Source of the DNA: Candidatus Nitrosopumilus sp.
Lineage (GTDB): Archaea; Thermoproteota; Nitrososphaeria; Nitrososphaerales; Nitrosopumilaceae
Direction: 5' to 3'
NCBI GenBank assembly: GCA_013203245.1
Contig: JABMOR010000131.1
Span: 1 to 8,724, forward strand
Length of the DNA stretch: 8,724 bases
The notes beneath the pieces were generated by a model. The model saw nothing but the letters and a program-made list of their open reading frames with translations, did no database searches and was not told where the DNA came from. Positions 1 through 6,491 of this stretch are shown here, one piece after another. A program made the translations under genes and the position numbers. The number at the start of each line of letters is the position of its first letter. Positions within the stretch are counted from its first letter, which is position 1.

Positions 1-99
1 GGCTGGATGTGCTGAAACTGTTTCCTCGGAGCATTTTGGGCATTTTTCTTTTAATGTATAGTGATAGCATTTGGAACATTTCCGAAGTAAAAATCTCAT
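1..99 (-). CDS. nop10: H/ACA ribonucleoprotein Nop10, partial (N-terminal 33 residues)
   Basis: This is the start of a gene that runs off the left edge; 33 codons are visible, against about 55-60 residues for a full archaeal Nop10. The visible part opens MRFLLRKCSKC and carries four cysteines, C8, C11, C20 and C23, in two CxxC pairs. This is the zinc-ribbon arrangement of archaeal Nop10, and the following TVSAHPA matches the conserved linker. Nop10 is a structural subunit of the box H/ACA RNP, where it contacts Cbf5 and the guide RNA during pseudouridylation of rRNA. The ATG lies one base after the stop codon of the aIF2-alpha gene, so the two are almost certainly co-transcribed; that pairing is common in archaea. 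I see no strong Shine-Dalgarno sequence before it, so translational coupling is likely. Confidence 0.93.
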   Translation of the reverse strand, partial: MRFLLRKCSKCYHYTLKEKCPKCSEETVSAHPA

Positions 100-100
100 T

Positions 101-898
101 TTAGTTGTCTCTTGTTTTCTTTGAATCTTCCCTTGTAAATTTGAATGTGCCCTTGTTCTTTTCTATGACAGATTCAATTTCTTCAATAATTGGCTTTAGG
201 AGTTTTTCAGCAGATTTGAAGTCTTCCGAATTGATAGATAGCCTGTACTTTGGTGCCCCCAGATAGGTGATGTCAATTGTAGAGTCTTTTTTTATGACAT
301 CCAACAGTGTCTTTTTGATTATTTCAACGCCGTTTGATTTGGCATTTGTAATTTCCATGATTCCTCTAATTTCTACTGACGGAAGTTTAATTTTTGAACA
401 AATATCTTCAATTATTGTTGCAGTTTTTTTTGCAATCTTGAGTTCTTTTACAGACTCTATACCATTTCTTCCAATAGATATGAAAGCATCATAAACTGAA
501 TCAAATTTTGAATAAATACTATCTTCCAATTTTTCAATCTCTTCATCTGATAATTTAGCTTTATCTTGAAGATTTTGTAATAGCGTTTTACCTTTTTCAA
601 ACTTTTTGACTTCTTTCAGCTTTTGTTTTTTCTGATCTTTTGAAACTTGTTTTAAAGAGAGATCTATATCTCCACGTTGAGCATTAATTTTCTTTACAAG
701 AAGAACTTTTTTCTCCCCATCTCTTACAAATCTACTAACTGATCTAATCCAACCTGGAGCAATTTCTGAAATATGCAAAAATCCTTGAATATCGTCATAT
801 TCATCTAGTGTGACATATGCCCCATGATCCATTACTTTGGTAATTGTAGCAAGTATAATCTCGCCTTGCTCAGGCATTTCTTGTATTTCAGTAGACAT
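101..898 (-). CDS. eif2a: Translation initiation factor aIF2, alpha subunit
   Basis: This is the alpha subunit of the heterotrimeric factor (alpha, beta, gamma) that brings initiator Met-tRNA to the small ribosomal subunit. The 265-residue length is normal for archaea. An S1/OB-fold RNA-binding domain spans roughly residues 11-85, with the signature GAYVTLDEY at 26-34, GFLHISEIA at 39-47 and the closing DIDLSLKQV. A charged helical domain follows, then an alpha-beta domain from about 175 that binds the gamma subunit. Aligned by eye with eukaryotic eIF2-alpha, the regulated Ser51 position is Ala47, while the neighbouring Ser is kept (Ser44). The ATG at 898 was chosen because a TATA-like box lies about 27 bases upstream, which suits a leaderless start; Met8 is the only near alternative. 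The gene sits 40 bases downstream of cobO and one base upstream of nop10. Confidence 0.96.
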   Translation of the reverse strand: MSTEIQEMPEQGEIILATITKVMDHGAYVTLDEYDDIQGFLHISEIAPGWIRSVSRFVRDGEKKVLLVKKINAQRGDIDLSLKQVSKDQKKQKLKEVKKFEKGKTLLQNLQDKAKLSDEEIEKLEDSIYSKFDSVYDAFISIGRNGIESVKELKIAKKTATIIEDICSKIKLPSVEIRGIMEITNAKSNGVEIIKKTLLDVIKKDSTIDITYLGAPKYRLSINSEDFKSAEKLLKPIIEEIESVIEKNKGTFKFTREDSKKTRDN

Positions 899-921
899 TT
901 CTTCTAAAACTCCCTTATGCG

Positions 922-929
922 TAAATTAA
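922..929 (-). promoter_or_regulatory. Probable TATA box for the aIF2-alpha/nop10 unit
   Basis: On the minus strand the 40-base gap after cobO contains TTAATTTA, centred about 27 bases before the aIF2-alpha ATG. This is the spacing expected of an archaeal TATA box driving a leaderless transcript. No well-placed Shine-Dalgarno sequence precedes that ATG, since GGGAG lies too far upstream. It suggests that the translation genes have their own promoter and do not depend on cobO. The call rests on spacing and composition in an AT-rich background. Confidence 0.45.
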
Positions 930-938
930 TGTTGCTGG

Positions 939-1472
939 TTAGAAATCAATGCCTTTCTTTGCTTTGATTCCTTTTTGAAATGGATGTTTTATCTCTCTCA
1001 TTTCTGTAACTAGATCAGCCATTTCAATGATCTCATCTTTGGCATAATTTCCAGTTAATACCAAATCTATATTTTTTGGCTTTGATTTGATTATGTTTAG
1101 GACATCATTTACTGAAATTAAATTGAGATTTACTGCATAGTTGATCTCATCTAAAATTACAATATCATAGTCTCCTGATTGAATTTTTTCATTACTAATT
1201 CTAATTGCTTCTTTTGCTACTTTTTCATGATCCTCTTTTGGGCTTTTATCATCAATTATCCCAACAAATCCTTTACCAACTGCCACCATTTCAAATTCAG
1301 GTTCTAGTCTTTTTGATGAATCCATTTCACCATAATGCCATGAACCTTTAATGAACTGAATCATACAAGTTTTCTTTTTATATCCTGTTGCACGTAAAGC
1401 AATTCCCAAAGCTGCAGTTGTTTTTCCTTTACCTTTTCCAGTATAAACAATCGTTAAACCATCATTTTCCAT
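939..1472 (-). CDS. cobO: Corrinoid (cob(I)yrinate a,c-diamide) adenosyltransferase, CobA/CobO/BtuR family
   Basis: The 177-residue protein transfers the 5'-deoxyadenosyl group of ATP to the Co(I) form of a corrinoid, giving the adenosyl ligand of coenzyme B12. The family P-loop is near the start, GKGKGKTT at residues 12-19. Further family marks are QFIKG at 39-43, the Walker B-like VILDEINYAV and the C-terminal GIKAKKGIDF. It is CobA type, not the unrelated PduO type. The N-terminus is about 25 residues shorter than in enterobacterial CobA. In the corrinoid pocket the family Phe is present (Phe69, in KGF), but the Trp two residues on, important in Salmonella CobA, appears as Gly71. The gene is divergent from cbiA, whose product would be its substrate, and 40 bases upstream of the aIF2-alpha gene. 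The ATG at 1472 has no Shine-Dalgarno sequence. Confidence 0.95.
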   Translation of the reverse strand: MENDGLTIVYTGKGKGKTTAALGIALRATGYKKKTCMIQFIKGSWHYGEMDSSKRLEPEFEMVAVGKGFVGIIDDKSPKEDHEKVAKEAIRISNEKIQSGDYDIVILDEINYAVNLNLISVNDVLNIIKSKPKNIDLVLTGNYAKDEIIEMADLVTEMREIKHPFQKGIKAKKGIDF

Positions 1473-1527
1473 AAATCATATTCAACAGATCTCACTAAAA
1501 ACATTGAGTATATCTATAATCTATTAA

Positions 1528-1535
1528 TTTAAATA
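1528..1535 (+). promoter_or_regulatory. TATA box for cbiA in the cobO-cbiA divergent gap
   Basis: TTTAAATA is centred about 27 bases before the TTG start of cbiA, the position expected if transcription begins at or next to the start codon. The surrounding 1522-1535 stretch reads similarly on both strands, so it may also help the divergent cobO promoter. I could not place a convincing separate box for cobO in the 86-base gap (1473-1558). The rest of the gap shows no other clear element. Confidence 0.5.
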
Positions 1536-1558
1536 AAAAATGATCCTAGTCATGCAAA

Positions 1559-2914
1559 TTGAAAATTCCTAGAATTGTGATTGCAGGCGCTACTAGTGGA
1601 GTTGGAAAGACATCAATAACATGTTCAATAATTTATGCATTACAAAAACGTGGTTTTTCTGTTCAACCATTTAAGGTCGGACCTGACTATATTGATCCAG
1701 GATATCTCTCTAGTATTTCAAAAAACCAAACATACAACTTGGATGCATGGCTTATGGGTGAAAATCAACTTTTCAATAGTTTCACTTCAAATTCACAATC
1801 CAATGTATCAGTAATAGAAGGAGTTATGGGATATTATGATGGATTTGGTGGAGATTCAAACTTTGCTAGCACTCATCATGTAGCATCACTAACAAAATCT
1901 CATGTCTTGTTAGTTTTAGATGCTAGCAAAACTTCTCGCTCTATTGCTGCCACTGCTCTTGGATTCTTAAAATTTCATAGAAATTCTCGTATTGCTGGAA
2001 TAATTCTAAACAAAATAGGTAGCAAAAAACATGAACTTTTGTGTAAAAGTGCTCTAGAACCAATCAAAATTCCAATTATTGGTGTAGTTCCAAAAAATCC
2101 ATTACTAAATATGCCATCAAGACATTTAGGATTAGTTTCAACATTAGAAAGTAAAAATCTCAAAATACAAATTAGAAAAATTTCAAAAATAATTTCTGAA
2201 TATTTTGATGTTAATCAAATTATAAAAATTGCAAAAACCTCTACTGATCTCAATAAAAAGTTAAAACCTGTACATAAGAAAACAAAAACTACTATTGCAG
2301 TTGCACTAGATACATCATTTAATTTCTATTATCAAGATAACTTGGAAGCATTACGTCGTGAAGGTGCAAATTTAAAATTTTTTAGTCCTGTGAAAGACAA
2401 AAAAATTCCAAAATGTGATGGACTTTACATTGGAGGTGGATTTCCTGAAATTTTAGGAGACGCTCTTGAAAAAAATCAAATTATGAAAAAATTAATAAAA
2501 AAATTATCTGAAGATAATTTACCAATTTATGCTGAATGTGGTGGGTTAATGTATTTAACAAAATCAATTTTATCTGAAAACAAAAAATACAAAATGATAG
2601 GTCTATTTGACGCTGAAACTAAAATGACAAAGAAAATGAGACTCAACTATACTAAAGGTAAGGTAACTATGAAAAATACAATTTCTGATAAATTACATAA
2701 TTTTCAAGGTCATGAATTTCATTATTCTCAATTAAATTCTGTTGCATCTGATTCAAAATTTGCTTATAGTTTAGAAATTGGTGAGGGAATAAAGAATCAC
2801 CAAGATGGATTAATCCAAGATAATACATTGGCCTCTTATGGACATCTGTATTTTGACAGCTCAAACTATGCAGAAATTTTTGTTAAAAATTGTTTAAACT
2901 ATTCAAAAAGATGA
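1559..2914 (+). CDS. cbiA: Cobyrinate a,c-diamide synthase CbiA
   Basis: This glutamine-dependent enzyme amidates the a- and c-acetate side chains of cobyrinate using ATP. At 451 residues it has the usual length. The N-terminal ATPase domain begins with the P-loop GATSGVGKTS (residues 10-19), followed by the conserved FKVGPDYIDPGYL region and EGVMGYYDG. The C-terminal class I glutamine amidotransferase domain has its nucleophile Cys327 in AECGGLMYL, the GHEFHYS motif with His385, and the probable catalytic His429 in SYGHLYF. I use the CbiA name, for the cobalt-early pathway, because CbiX, CbiD and CbiG lie next door. The start is TTG: an in-frame TAG at 1547 precedes it, no ATG lies between, and the P-loop must be included. 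The ATG at 1552 is out of frame and closes at once. The tail overlaps that of cbiC by 12 bases on the opposite strand. Confidence 0.96.
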   Translation: MKIPRIVIAGATSGVGKTSITCSIIYALQKRGFSVQPFKVGPDYIDPGYLSSISKNQTYNLDAWLMGENQLFNSFTSNSQSNVSVIEGVMGYYDGFGGDSNFASTHHVASLTKSHVLLVLDASKTSRSIAATALGFLKFHRNSRIAGIILNKIGSKKHELLCKSALEPIKIPIIGVVPKNPLLNMPSRHLGLVSTLESKNLKIQIRKISKIISEYFDVNQIIKIAKTSTDLNKKLKPVHKKTKTTIAVALDTSFNFYYQDNLEALRREGANLKFFSPVKDKKIPKCDGLYIGGGFPEILGDALEKNQIMKKLIKKLSEDNLPIYAECGGLMYLTKSILSENKKYKMIGLFDAETKMTKKMRLNYTKGKVTMKNTISDKLHNFQGHEFHYSQLNSVASDSKFAYSLEIGEGIKNHQDGLIQDNTLASYGHLYFDSSNYAEIFVKNCLNYSKR

Positions 2915-3544
2915 TTCTGCTCTAATCAATTTAAAAATTGCATTAATTGTGGCAGATACTGAAGAACTGCCTCCTTTTCTACCAATATTGGTGATAAATG
3001 GTGCTCCTTCTAACTTTGATAATTCTTCTTTTGACTCTGCAGCACAGATGAATCCTACTGGAATTCCAATGATTAAAGCAGGTTTTACTATGCCTTCTTT
3101 GACCATCTGAATTACTTCTTGAAGTGCAGTTGGAGCATTTCCAATAGCTACCACTCCTCCATCCATATCTGAAATGGCTGCTCTCATAGATACTTGTGAA
3201 CGTGTTTTACCTTCTTTTTTTGCCAATTCCATTATTTCTGGTTTAGAAATATTACAAACTATGTTATTACCAAAATCTTTGGGATTTTGTTTATTCATTC
3301 CTCCTATTACTCCATTAACATCAACTACTATGCTACAACCATTTTTTAAAGCATTCATTCCACTCTCAATTGCATCTTTGTGAAAAATTAACTTATTTTT
3401 ATTTGCAAAATCAAAATCTGCTGTTGAATGAATAATTCTTCTAACGATAGGCCATTCTTTTTCATTGAATTCATGAGGACCTATCTCATCGTCAATCATT
3501 TTCATACTAGCATCTTCAATTGATTGACCTTTCTTAGTTTGCAT
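2903..3544 (-). CDS. cbiC: Cobalt-precorrin-8 methylmutase CbiC
   Basis: CbiC moves the methyl group from C11 to C12 of cobalt-precorrin-8, yielding cobyrinate, the substrate of CbiA. The 213 residues match the family length. The catalytic histidine is His39 in RRIIHSTADFDF, followed by the conserved DVNGVIGGMNK region. Later come RSQVSMRAA, AIGNAPTAL and the C-terminal IIGIPVGFICAAESKEEL and GRKGGSSS blocks, all characteristic of precorrin isomerases. The ATG overlaps the end of cbiX by 11 bases and is preceded by a clear Shine-Dalgarno sequence, so it is an internal operon gene. It is the last gene of the cbiD-cbiG-cbiX-cbiC run, and its stop codon lies inside the tail of the convergent cbiA gene. 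Confidence 0.96.
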   Translation of the reverse strand: MQTKKGQSIEDASMKMIDDEIGPHEFNEKEWPIVRRIIHSTADFDFANKNKLIFHKDAIESGMNALKNGCSIVVDVNGVIGGMNKQNPKDFGNNIVCNISKPEIMELAKKEGKTRSQVSMRAAISDMDGGVVAIGNAPTALQEVIQMVKEGIVKPALIIGIPVGFICAAESKEELSKLEGAPFITNIGRKGGSSSVSATINAIFKLIRAESSF

Positions 3545-4286
3545 TTTCTACCTCTTTAGCTCTCTCTAATATCAAATCTATCATTTTTTGATCTGTTCCT
3601 ATATGTTTTGTAATGTAAGAATTTTTTATACTAGAATTTTTTAGCGCTGGAATCAAATCATTATTAATATCAGTTTTTACATGTGCTCCTTCATGAAGAA
3701 AATAAAAAACTATGATCAAAACTTTGGGATTCTCTTTTTCACATTTTTTAATTCCTTCAAAAATATCTGGTTGTTCTATCTCTAACCAACACCTACTGAC
3801 ATTTCTATAGGAATCTTTTAGATGATTTAAAATGTAATCCAATGACATTTGGGCCTTGGGATCTTTACTCCCATGTCCAATAATCATTACATCTACTTCA
3901 TCATTTGATAGAGTAACATTGTTTTCTTTTATTGTTGTAGATATTCTATTTTCAACAACTTCTACCAAAGTTTTATGCATGCTCATTTGTTTAGTGACAA
4001 CAAATTTTACTTTGGTATCTTTTTGAAATTTCATTACATTAGTAATTGCATTTTTTACTTTTTTTCCAGGATACAAAAAATATGGAACAATGGTCAAAGA
4101 ATCAATATCTTCTTTTAGGCATTTAGCAATTCCATCTTCAATATATGGTGGTTCTACTTCTAGGAAACAAAAATCAGTGAAAACATAGTCACCTTTTGCT
4201 TTGATTCCTTGACAAATAACATCTAATTCTTCAGATGCTTCTCTTTCTCTACTTCCTCTATCAATTAATAATAATCCTCGTTTCAA
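3534..4286 (-). CDS. cbiX: Two-domain sirohydrochlorin cobaltochelatase, CbiX family
   Basis: The likely role is insertion of cobalt into sirohydrochlorin, the entry step of the cobalt-early B12 route. The 250 residues are two CbiX-type repeats, about 1-105 and 130-240. Each has the order xGS motif, EVEPPYIEDGI or EIEQPDIFEGI, then (P/F)YFL(x)xG. The C-terminal repeat keeps the metal-site histidines, His138 in IIGHGSKDP and His202 in FLHEGAHVKTDI. The N-terminal repeat has lost both: Arg10 in IDRGSRE and Lys76 in YPGKKVKNAI. A role in sirohaem or nickel insertion cannot be excluded from sequence, but the cbi neighbours favour cobalt. The start is TTG at 4286, whose four-base TTGA overlaps the cbiG stop. 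It is supported by GAGG eight bases upstream and by the start of the IDRGS strand just after. No in-frame ATG occurs until Met85. Confidence 0.9.
   Translation of the reverse strand: MKRGLLLIDRGSREREASEELDVICQGIKAKGDYVFTDFCFLEVEPPYIEDGIAKCLKEDIDSLTIVPYFLYPGKKVKNAITNVMKFQKDTKVKFVVTKQMSMHKTLVEVVENRISTTIKENNVTLSNDEVDVMIIGHGSKDPKAQMSLDYILNHLKDSYRNVSRCWLEIEQPDIFEGIKKCEKENPKVLIIVFYFLHEGAHVKTDINNDLIPALKNSSIKNSYITKHIGTDQKMIDLILERAKEVENAN
3550..3554 (-). promoter_or_regulatory. Shine-Dalgarno sequence of cbiC
   Basis: On the minus strand AGAGGT precedes the cbiC ATG with five bases between GAGGT and the start codon. It lies within the last codons of cbiX. It fits the archaeal pattern in which internal operon genes use Shine-Dalgarno pairing while lead genes are leaderless, and it fixes the cbiC start. 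Confidence 0.65.
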
Positions 4287-4299
4287 TTCATAATCCTCG
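4261..4299 (-). repeat. Imperfect short tandem duplication across the cbiG/cbiX junction
   Basis: On the minus strand the 17 bases at 4299-4283 (CGAGGATTAT, G, AATTGA) are followed after two bases by a 20-base near-copy at 4280-4261 (CGAGGATTAT, TATT, AATTGA). The first copy holds the cbiX Shine-Dalgarno sequence, the cbiG stop and most of the cbiX start codon. The second copy encodes the first strand of CbiX, leading into the DRGS motif. The match is read directly from the sequence; its origin by slippage or duplication is inference. Confidence 0.5.
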
Positions 4300-5335
4300 C
4301 TATAGCTATAGTCAAATTTGGTGGGAATTTCTGCTTTTCTACTATTAATTTCCCTCCAGATACTTTGATGGCAGCAGCTTCTGACACACTTGCAGTTCCT
4401 TCAAAAGCTTTTACTGTTTCAGAAGGATTTGGGGTAGAAATTTCAGCTAAATCTTCTCTATTTACATACTCTACTGGAATTCCCATTTCTTCTCCAAGAT
4501 CTATCAGTCCTTGTACATCTTGTGGTTTTCTTATTGATACTAATTTTGCAATAGATTTTGAACTAAGTTTGAATTTTTCTAAACAATGATCAATTCCTTC
4601 CCTAATTGTTTCCTTTGTAGTATCCCAATGCAATCCAATTCCAATTACTAAACTTGGTGGACGATATATCACAGATTCATTTGATATTTTATCATCAATT
4701 ATTTTATCTGAAATTATTAAATGTGCTTTAGAATTTGATTTTTTTAAATCATCCATTTTTTCATAAATTAAAACATTTTTTGGTAAATTCTTATACCAAT
4801 TCTTTTCACCTGCTTCTTGTAGTATCCCAATGGGTTCTTCATTTACCATATGTGCACTAATTTTAGTTACCGTAGAATCATCATCTATCTTCCAATTAAA
4901 TTCTCTTCCTACTAGATCCACTGCTATTGTTTTGTTTACATCTGCTGCAGTAGTGATTACAGGTAATGCTCCAAGTTTTTCTGCAATTTCTTCAGTTAGA
5001 TCATTAGCTCCTCCAATATGTCCTGATAAAACACTGATTACAAAATTTGTTTTATCATCAATTACTATTACAGCAGGATCAGTTTTCTTATCTTTCAAGT
5101 GCGGTGCAATTAATCTAATTACTGCTCCCAATGAAAATAGACAAATTAATGCATTATTATTTTTAAAAAGTTCTACAATTTTGTCAGTTGTAGACTCAGA
5201 ATACCACACTATTCCGGTATTTTTATTTGAGAGTTTTAAGGGTGCAAATATACTCCAATCTGGAAATTTCCCCTTTAGTTCTTCTCCAATTTTTATTCCA
5301 TTTTTGGTAATGGCAAGAACTGCAGTTTTTTCCAT
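4283..5335 (-). CDS. cbiG: Cobalt-precorrin-5A hydrolase CbiG
   Basis: CbiG opens the delta-lactone of cobalt-precorrin-5A and releases the two-carbon fragment as acetaldehyde, a step specific to the anaerobic pathway. The 350 residues cover all three family regions. The N-terminal region has GAVIRLIAPHLKDKKTDPAV, then SGHIGGAND and LPVITTAADVN. A variable middle follows, and the C-terminal domain ends with TPNPSETV and ASVSEAAAI. In that last domain the usual GIGCRRGT-like stretch reads GIGLHWDT, with Leu235 in place of Cys. I start at the ATG at 5335; a TTG two codons earlier is possible but sits less well relative to the TATA-like box. The gene lies 25 bases after cbiD, and its stop overlaps the cbiX start by four bases. 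Confidence 0.94.
   Translation of the reverse strand: MEKTAVLAITKNGIKIGEELKGKFPDWSIFAPLKLSNKNTGIVWYSESTTDKIVELFKNNNALICLFSLGAVIRLIAPHLKDKKTDPAVIVIDDKTNFVISVLSGHIGGANDLTEEIAEKLGALPVITTAADVNKTIAVDLVGREFNWKIDDDSTVTKISAHMVNEEPIGILQEAGEKNWYKNLPKNVLIYEKMDDLKKSNSKAHLIISDKIIDDKISNESVIYRPPSLVIGIGLHWDTTKETIREGIDHCLEKFKLSSKSIAKLVSIRKPQDVQGLIDLGEEMGIPVEYVNREDLAEISTPNPSETVKAFEGTASVSEAAAIKVSGGKLIVEKQKFPPNLTIAIARIMN
4295..4298 (-). promoter_or_regulatory. Shine-Dalgarno sequence deciding the TTG start of cbiX
   Basis: GAGG on the minus strand, inside the last codons of cbiG, stands eight bases before the TTG at 4286. There is no ATG in the right frame nearby, so this site is the main local support for initiation at TTG. 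The same ten bases (CGAGGATTAT) recur within the first codons of cbiX, at 4271-4280. Confidence 0.5.
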
Positions 5336-5351
5336 AATCAAAATCTTTTAA

Positions 5352-5362
5352 CTTTAATAAAA
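5352..5362 (-). promoter_or_regulatory. Possible internal promoter (TATA-like box) before cbiG
   Basis: The 25-base gap between cbiD and cbiG contains TTTTATTAAAG on the minus strand, centred about 22 bases before the cbiG ATG. No Shine-Dalgarno sequence is visible before that ATG, unlike those before cbiX and cbiC. This makes a separate leaderless cbiG-cbiX-cbiC transcript possible. The evidence is weak in such AT-rich sequence. Confidence 0.25.
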
Positions 5363-5366
5363 TACC

Positions 5367-6470
5367 TTACTCTTTGGACTTCCTAGCCAAAATCTTTCCT
5401 TCAAAATCAAACAATATTACATCTATAGAGACTTTTTCTTCAGAATGTTTTTTCATATGTTTATACGTTTCACTACAAATCAAATCAAAAAACCCATGAA
5501 TATTATTTTTCTGAATTATCTCAGAAACATGTCTTGCAGTATTTGCTTTTCTAATATCATGAATTACATTTTCTTGTGCATTACAACTTTTAGCTAATTC
5601 AGCTAGAAAGCCCATGTCAACTTTTGATCCTTTGACATGTGTTTGTTTAACCCCTGCAGCCATTTTTGCAAGCTTTCCAATAAAACCTACAACATATGCT
5701 TTTTTGATATCCTTTCTACCACACTGTTGAATTGTATATCCTGAAAAATCACCCATTTGTACAAAGCAATGTTCTGGCAAATCCACTATTTTTTTTGCAA
5801 AATCTTCACTACGTCCACCTGTAGTTAGTACTACTGTGTCATTACCCATTGCAATTGCTACATCCAAATTTTGTCTAATTGATGCTGCATATGACGCTGT
5901 AGAAAATGGAAATACAATCCCACTTGTTCCTAAAATCGAAATTCCGTTTATAATTCCTAATCTGGGATTATCTGTCTTTGGTCCCAGTTCTTTCCCTTTG
6001 GGAACTGAAATCATAACTCTAATTCCATTTTTTAAAAGAATATCCTTGCCCACTTCTTTCAAATTTTCTGTAATCATTTTTTTAGGTACTGGATTTATTG
6101 CCGGTTTATTAATTTCCAAGCCTAATCCTGGTTTTGTAACAATTCCTACGCCTTCCCCACCATCAATCTCAATTTCATTAATTTTTTCGGTGATTGATAA
6201 TTCCACAATAATTTCTGCTCCATGTGTTACATCAGGATCATCTCCACCGTTTTTAATTACAGAACATTTTGCCTTATCTAATTCAAATTCACAAGAATGG
6301 ATTGATATTTGAAGAAAAGATCGTTTTGGTAATAGAATACTTACATTGTCAATTTTTTTCTGATTTATTATTGATAGTAACGCTGCTTTTGATGCTGCAG
6401 TTGCTGAACTCCCTGTAGTGTAACCAGTCTTCATTTTGGTCTTTTCTTCTTCCACGTTTATTGTATTCAT
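5367..6470 (-). CDS. cbiD: Cobalt-precorrin-5B C1-methyltransferase CbiD
   Basis: CbiD methylates C1 of the contracted corrin ring using S-adenosylmethionine. It is found in the cobalt-early pathway and is unrelated in sequence to the other corrin methyltransferases. The 367 residues show the diagnostic blocks in order: KTGYTTGSSATAA at 14-26, KNGGDDPDVTHGAEI at 73-87, and GGEGVGIVTKPGLGLEINKP from 104. These are followed by INPVPKKMI, GTSGIVFPFSTASYAASI and a C-terminal MGFLAELA. The ATG at 6470 is used; Met13 at 6434, just before the first conserved block, is an alternative. It is the first gene of the cbiD-cbiG-cbiX-cbiC run and is divergent from a dehydrogenase-like gene. A perfect dyad lies in the 77-base gap, 22 to 36 bases upstream of its ATG. 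Confidence 0.96.
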   Translation of the reverse strand: MNTINVEEEKTKMKTGYTTGSSATAASKAALLSIINQKKIDNVSILLPKRSFLQISIHSCEFELDKAKCSVIKNGGDDPDVTHGAEIIVELSITEKINEIEIDGGEGVGIVTKPGLGLEINKPAINPVPKKMITENLKEVGKDILLKNGIRVMISVPKGKELGPKTDNPRLGIINGISILGTSGIVFPFSTASYAASIRQNLDVAIAMGNDTVVLTTGGRSEDFAKKIVDLPEHCFVQMGDFSGYTIQQCGRKDIKKAYVVGFIGKLAKMAAGVKQTHVKGSKVDMGFLAELAKSCNAQENVIHDIRKANTARHVSEIIQKNNIHGFFDLICSETYKHMKKHSEEKVSIDVILFDFEGKILARKSKE

Positions 6471-6491
6471 TTTCTGGTATTAAATCTTATT

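Noticed and set aside
267..494. A 75-codon plus-strand open frame inside the aIF2-alpha gene, hydrophobic enough to resemble a membrane peptide
   Set aside because: The hydrophobic look is the antisense image of a charged Lys/Glu-rich helical region; no start signal is visible.
1552..1572. ATG at 1552 as the start of cbiA
   Set aside because: It is in another frame and reaches a TAG after six codons, so it cannot begin CbiA.
4830..5351. A 173-codon plus-strand open frame across cbiG
   Set aside because: It is antisense to a well-conserved CbiG coding region, its protein is a low-complexity Ser/Ile/Thr-rich shadow, and no promoter or recognisable domain supports it.
5836..6312. A 158-codon plus-strand open frame across cbiD
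   Set aside because: It is antisense to the most conserved part of CbiD and matches no family I know; its openness follows from the composition of the real gene.
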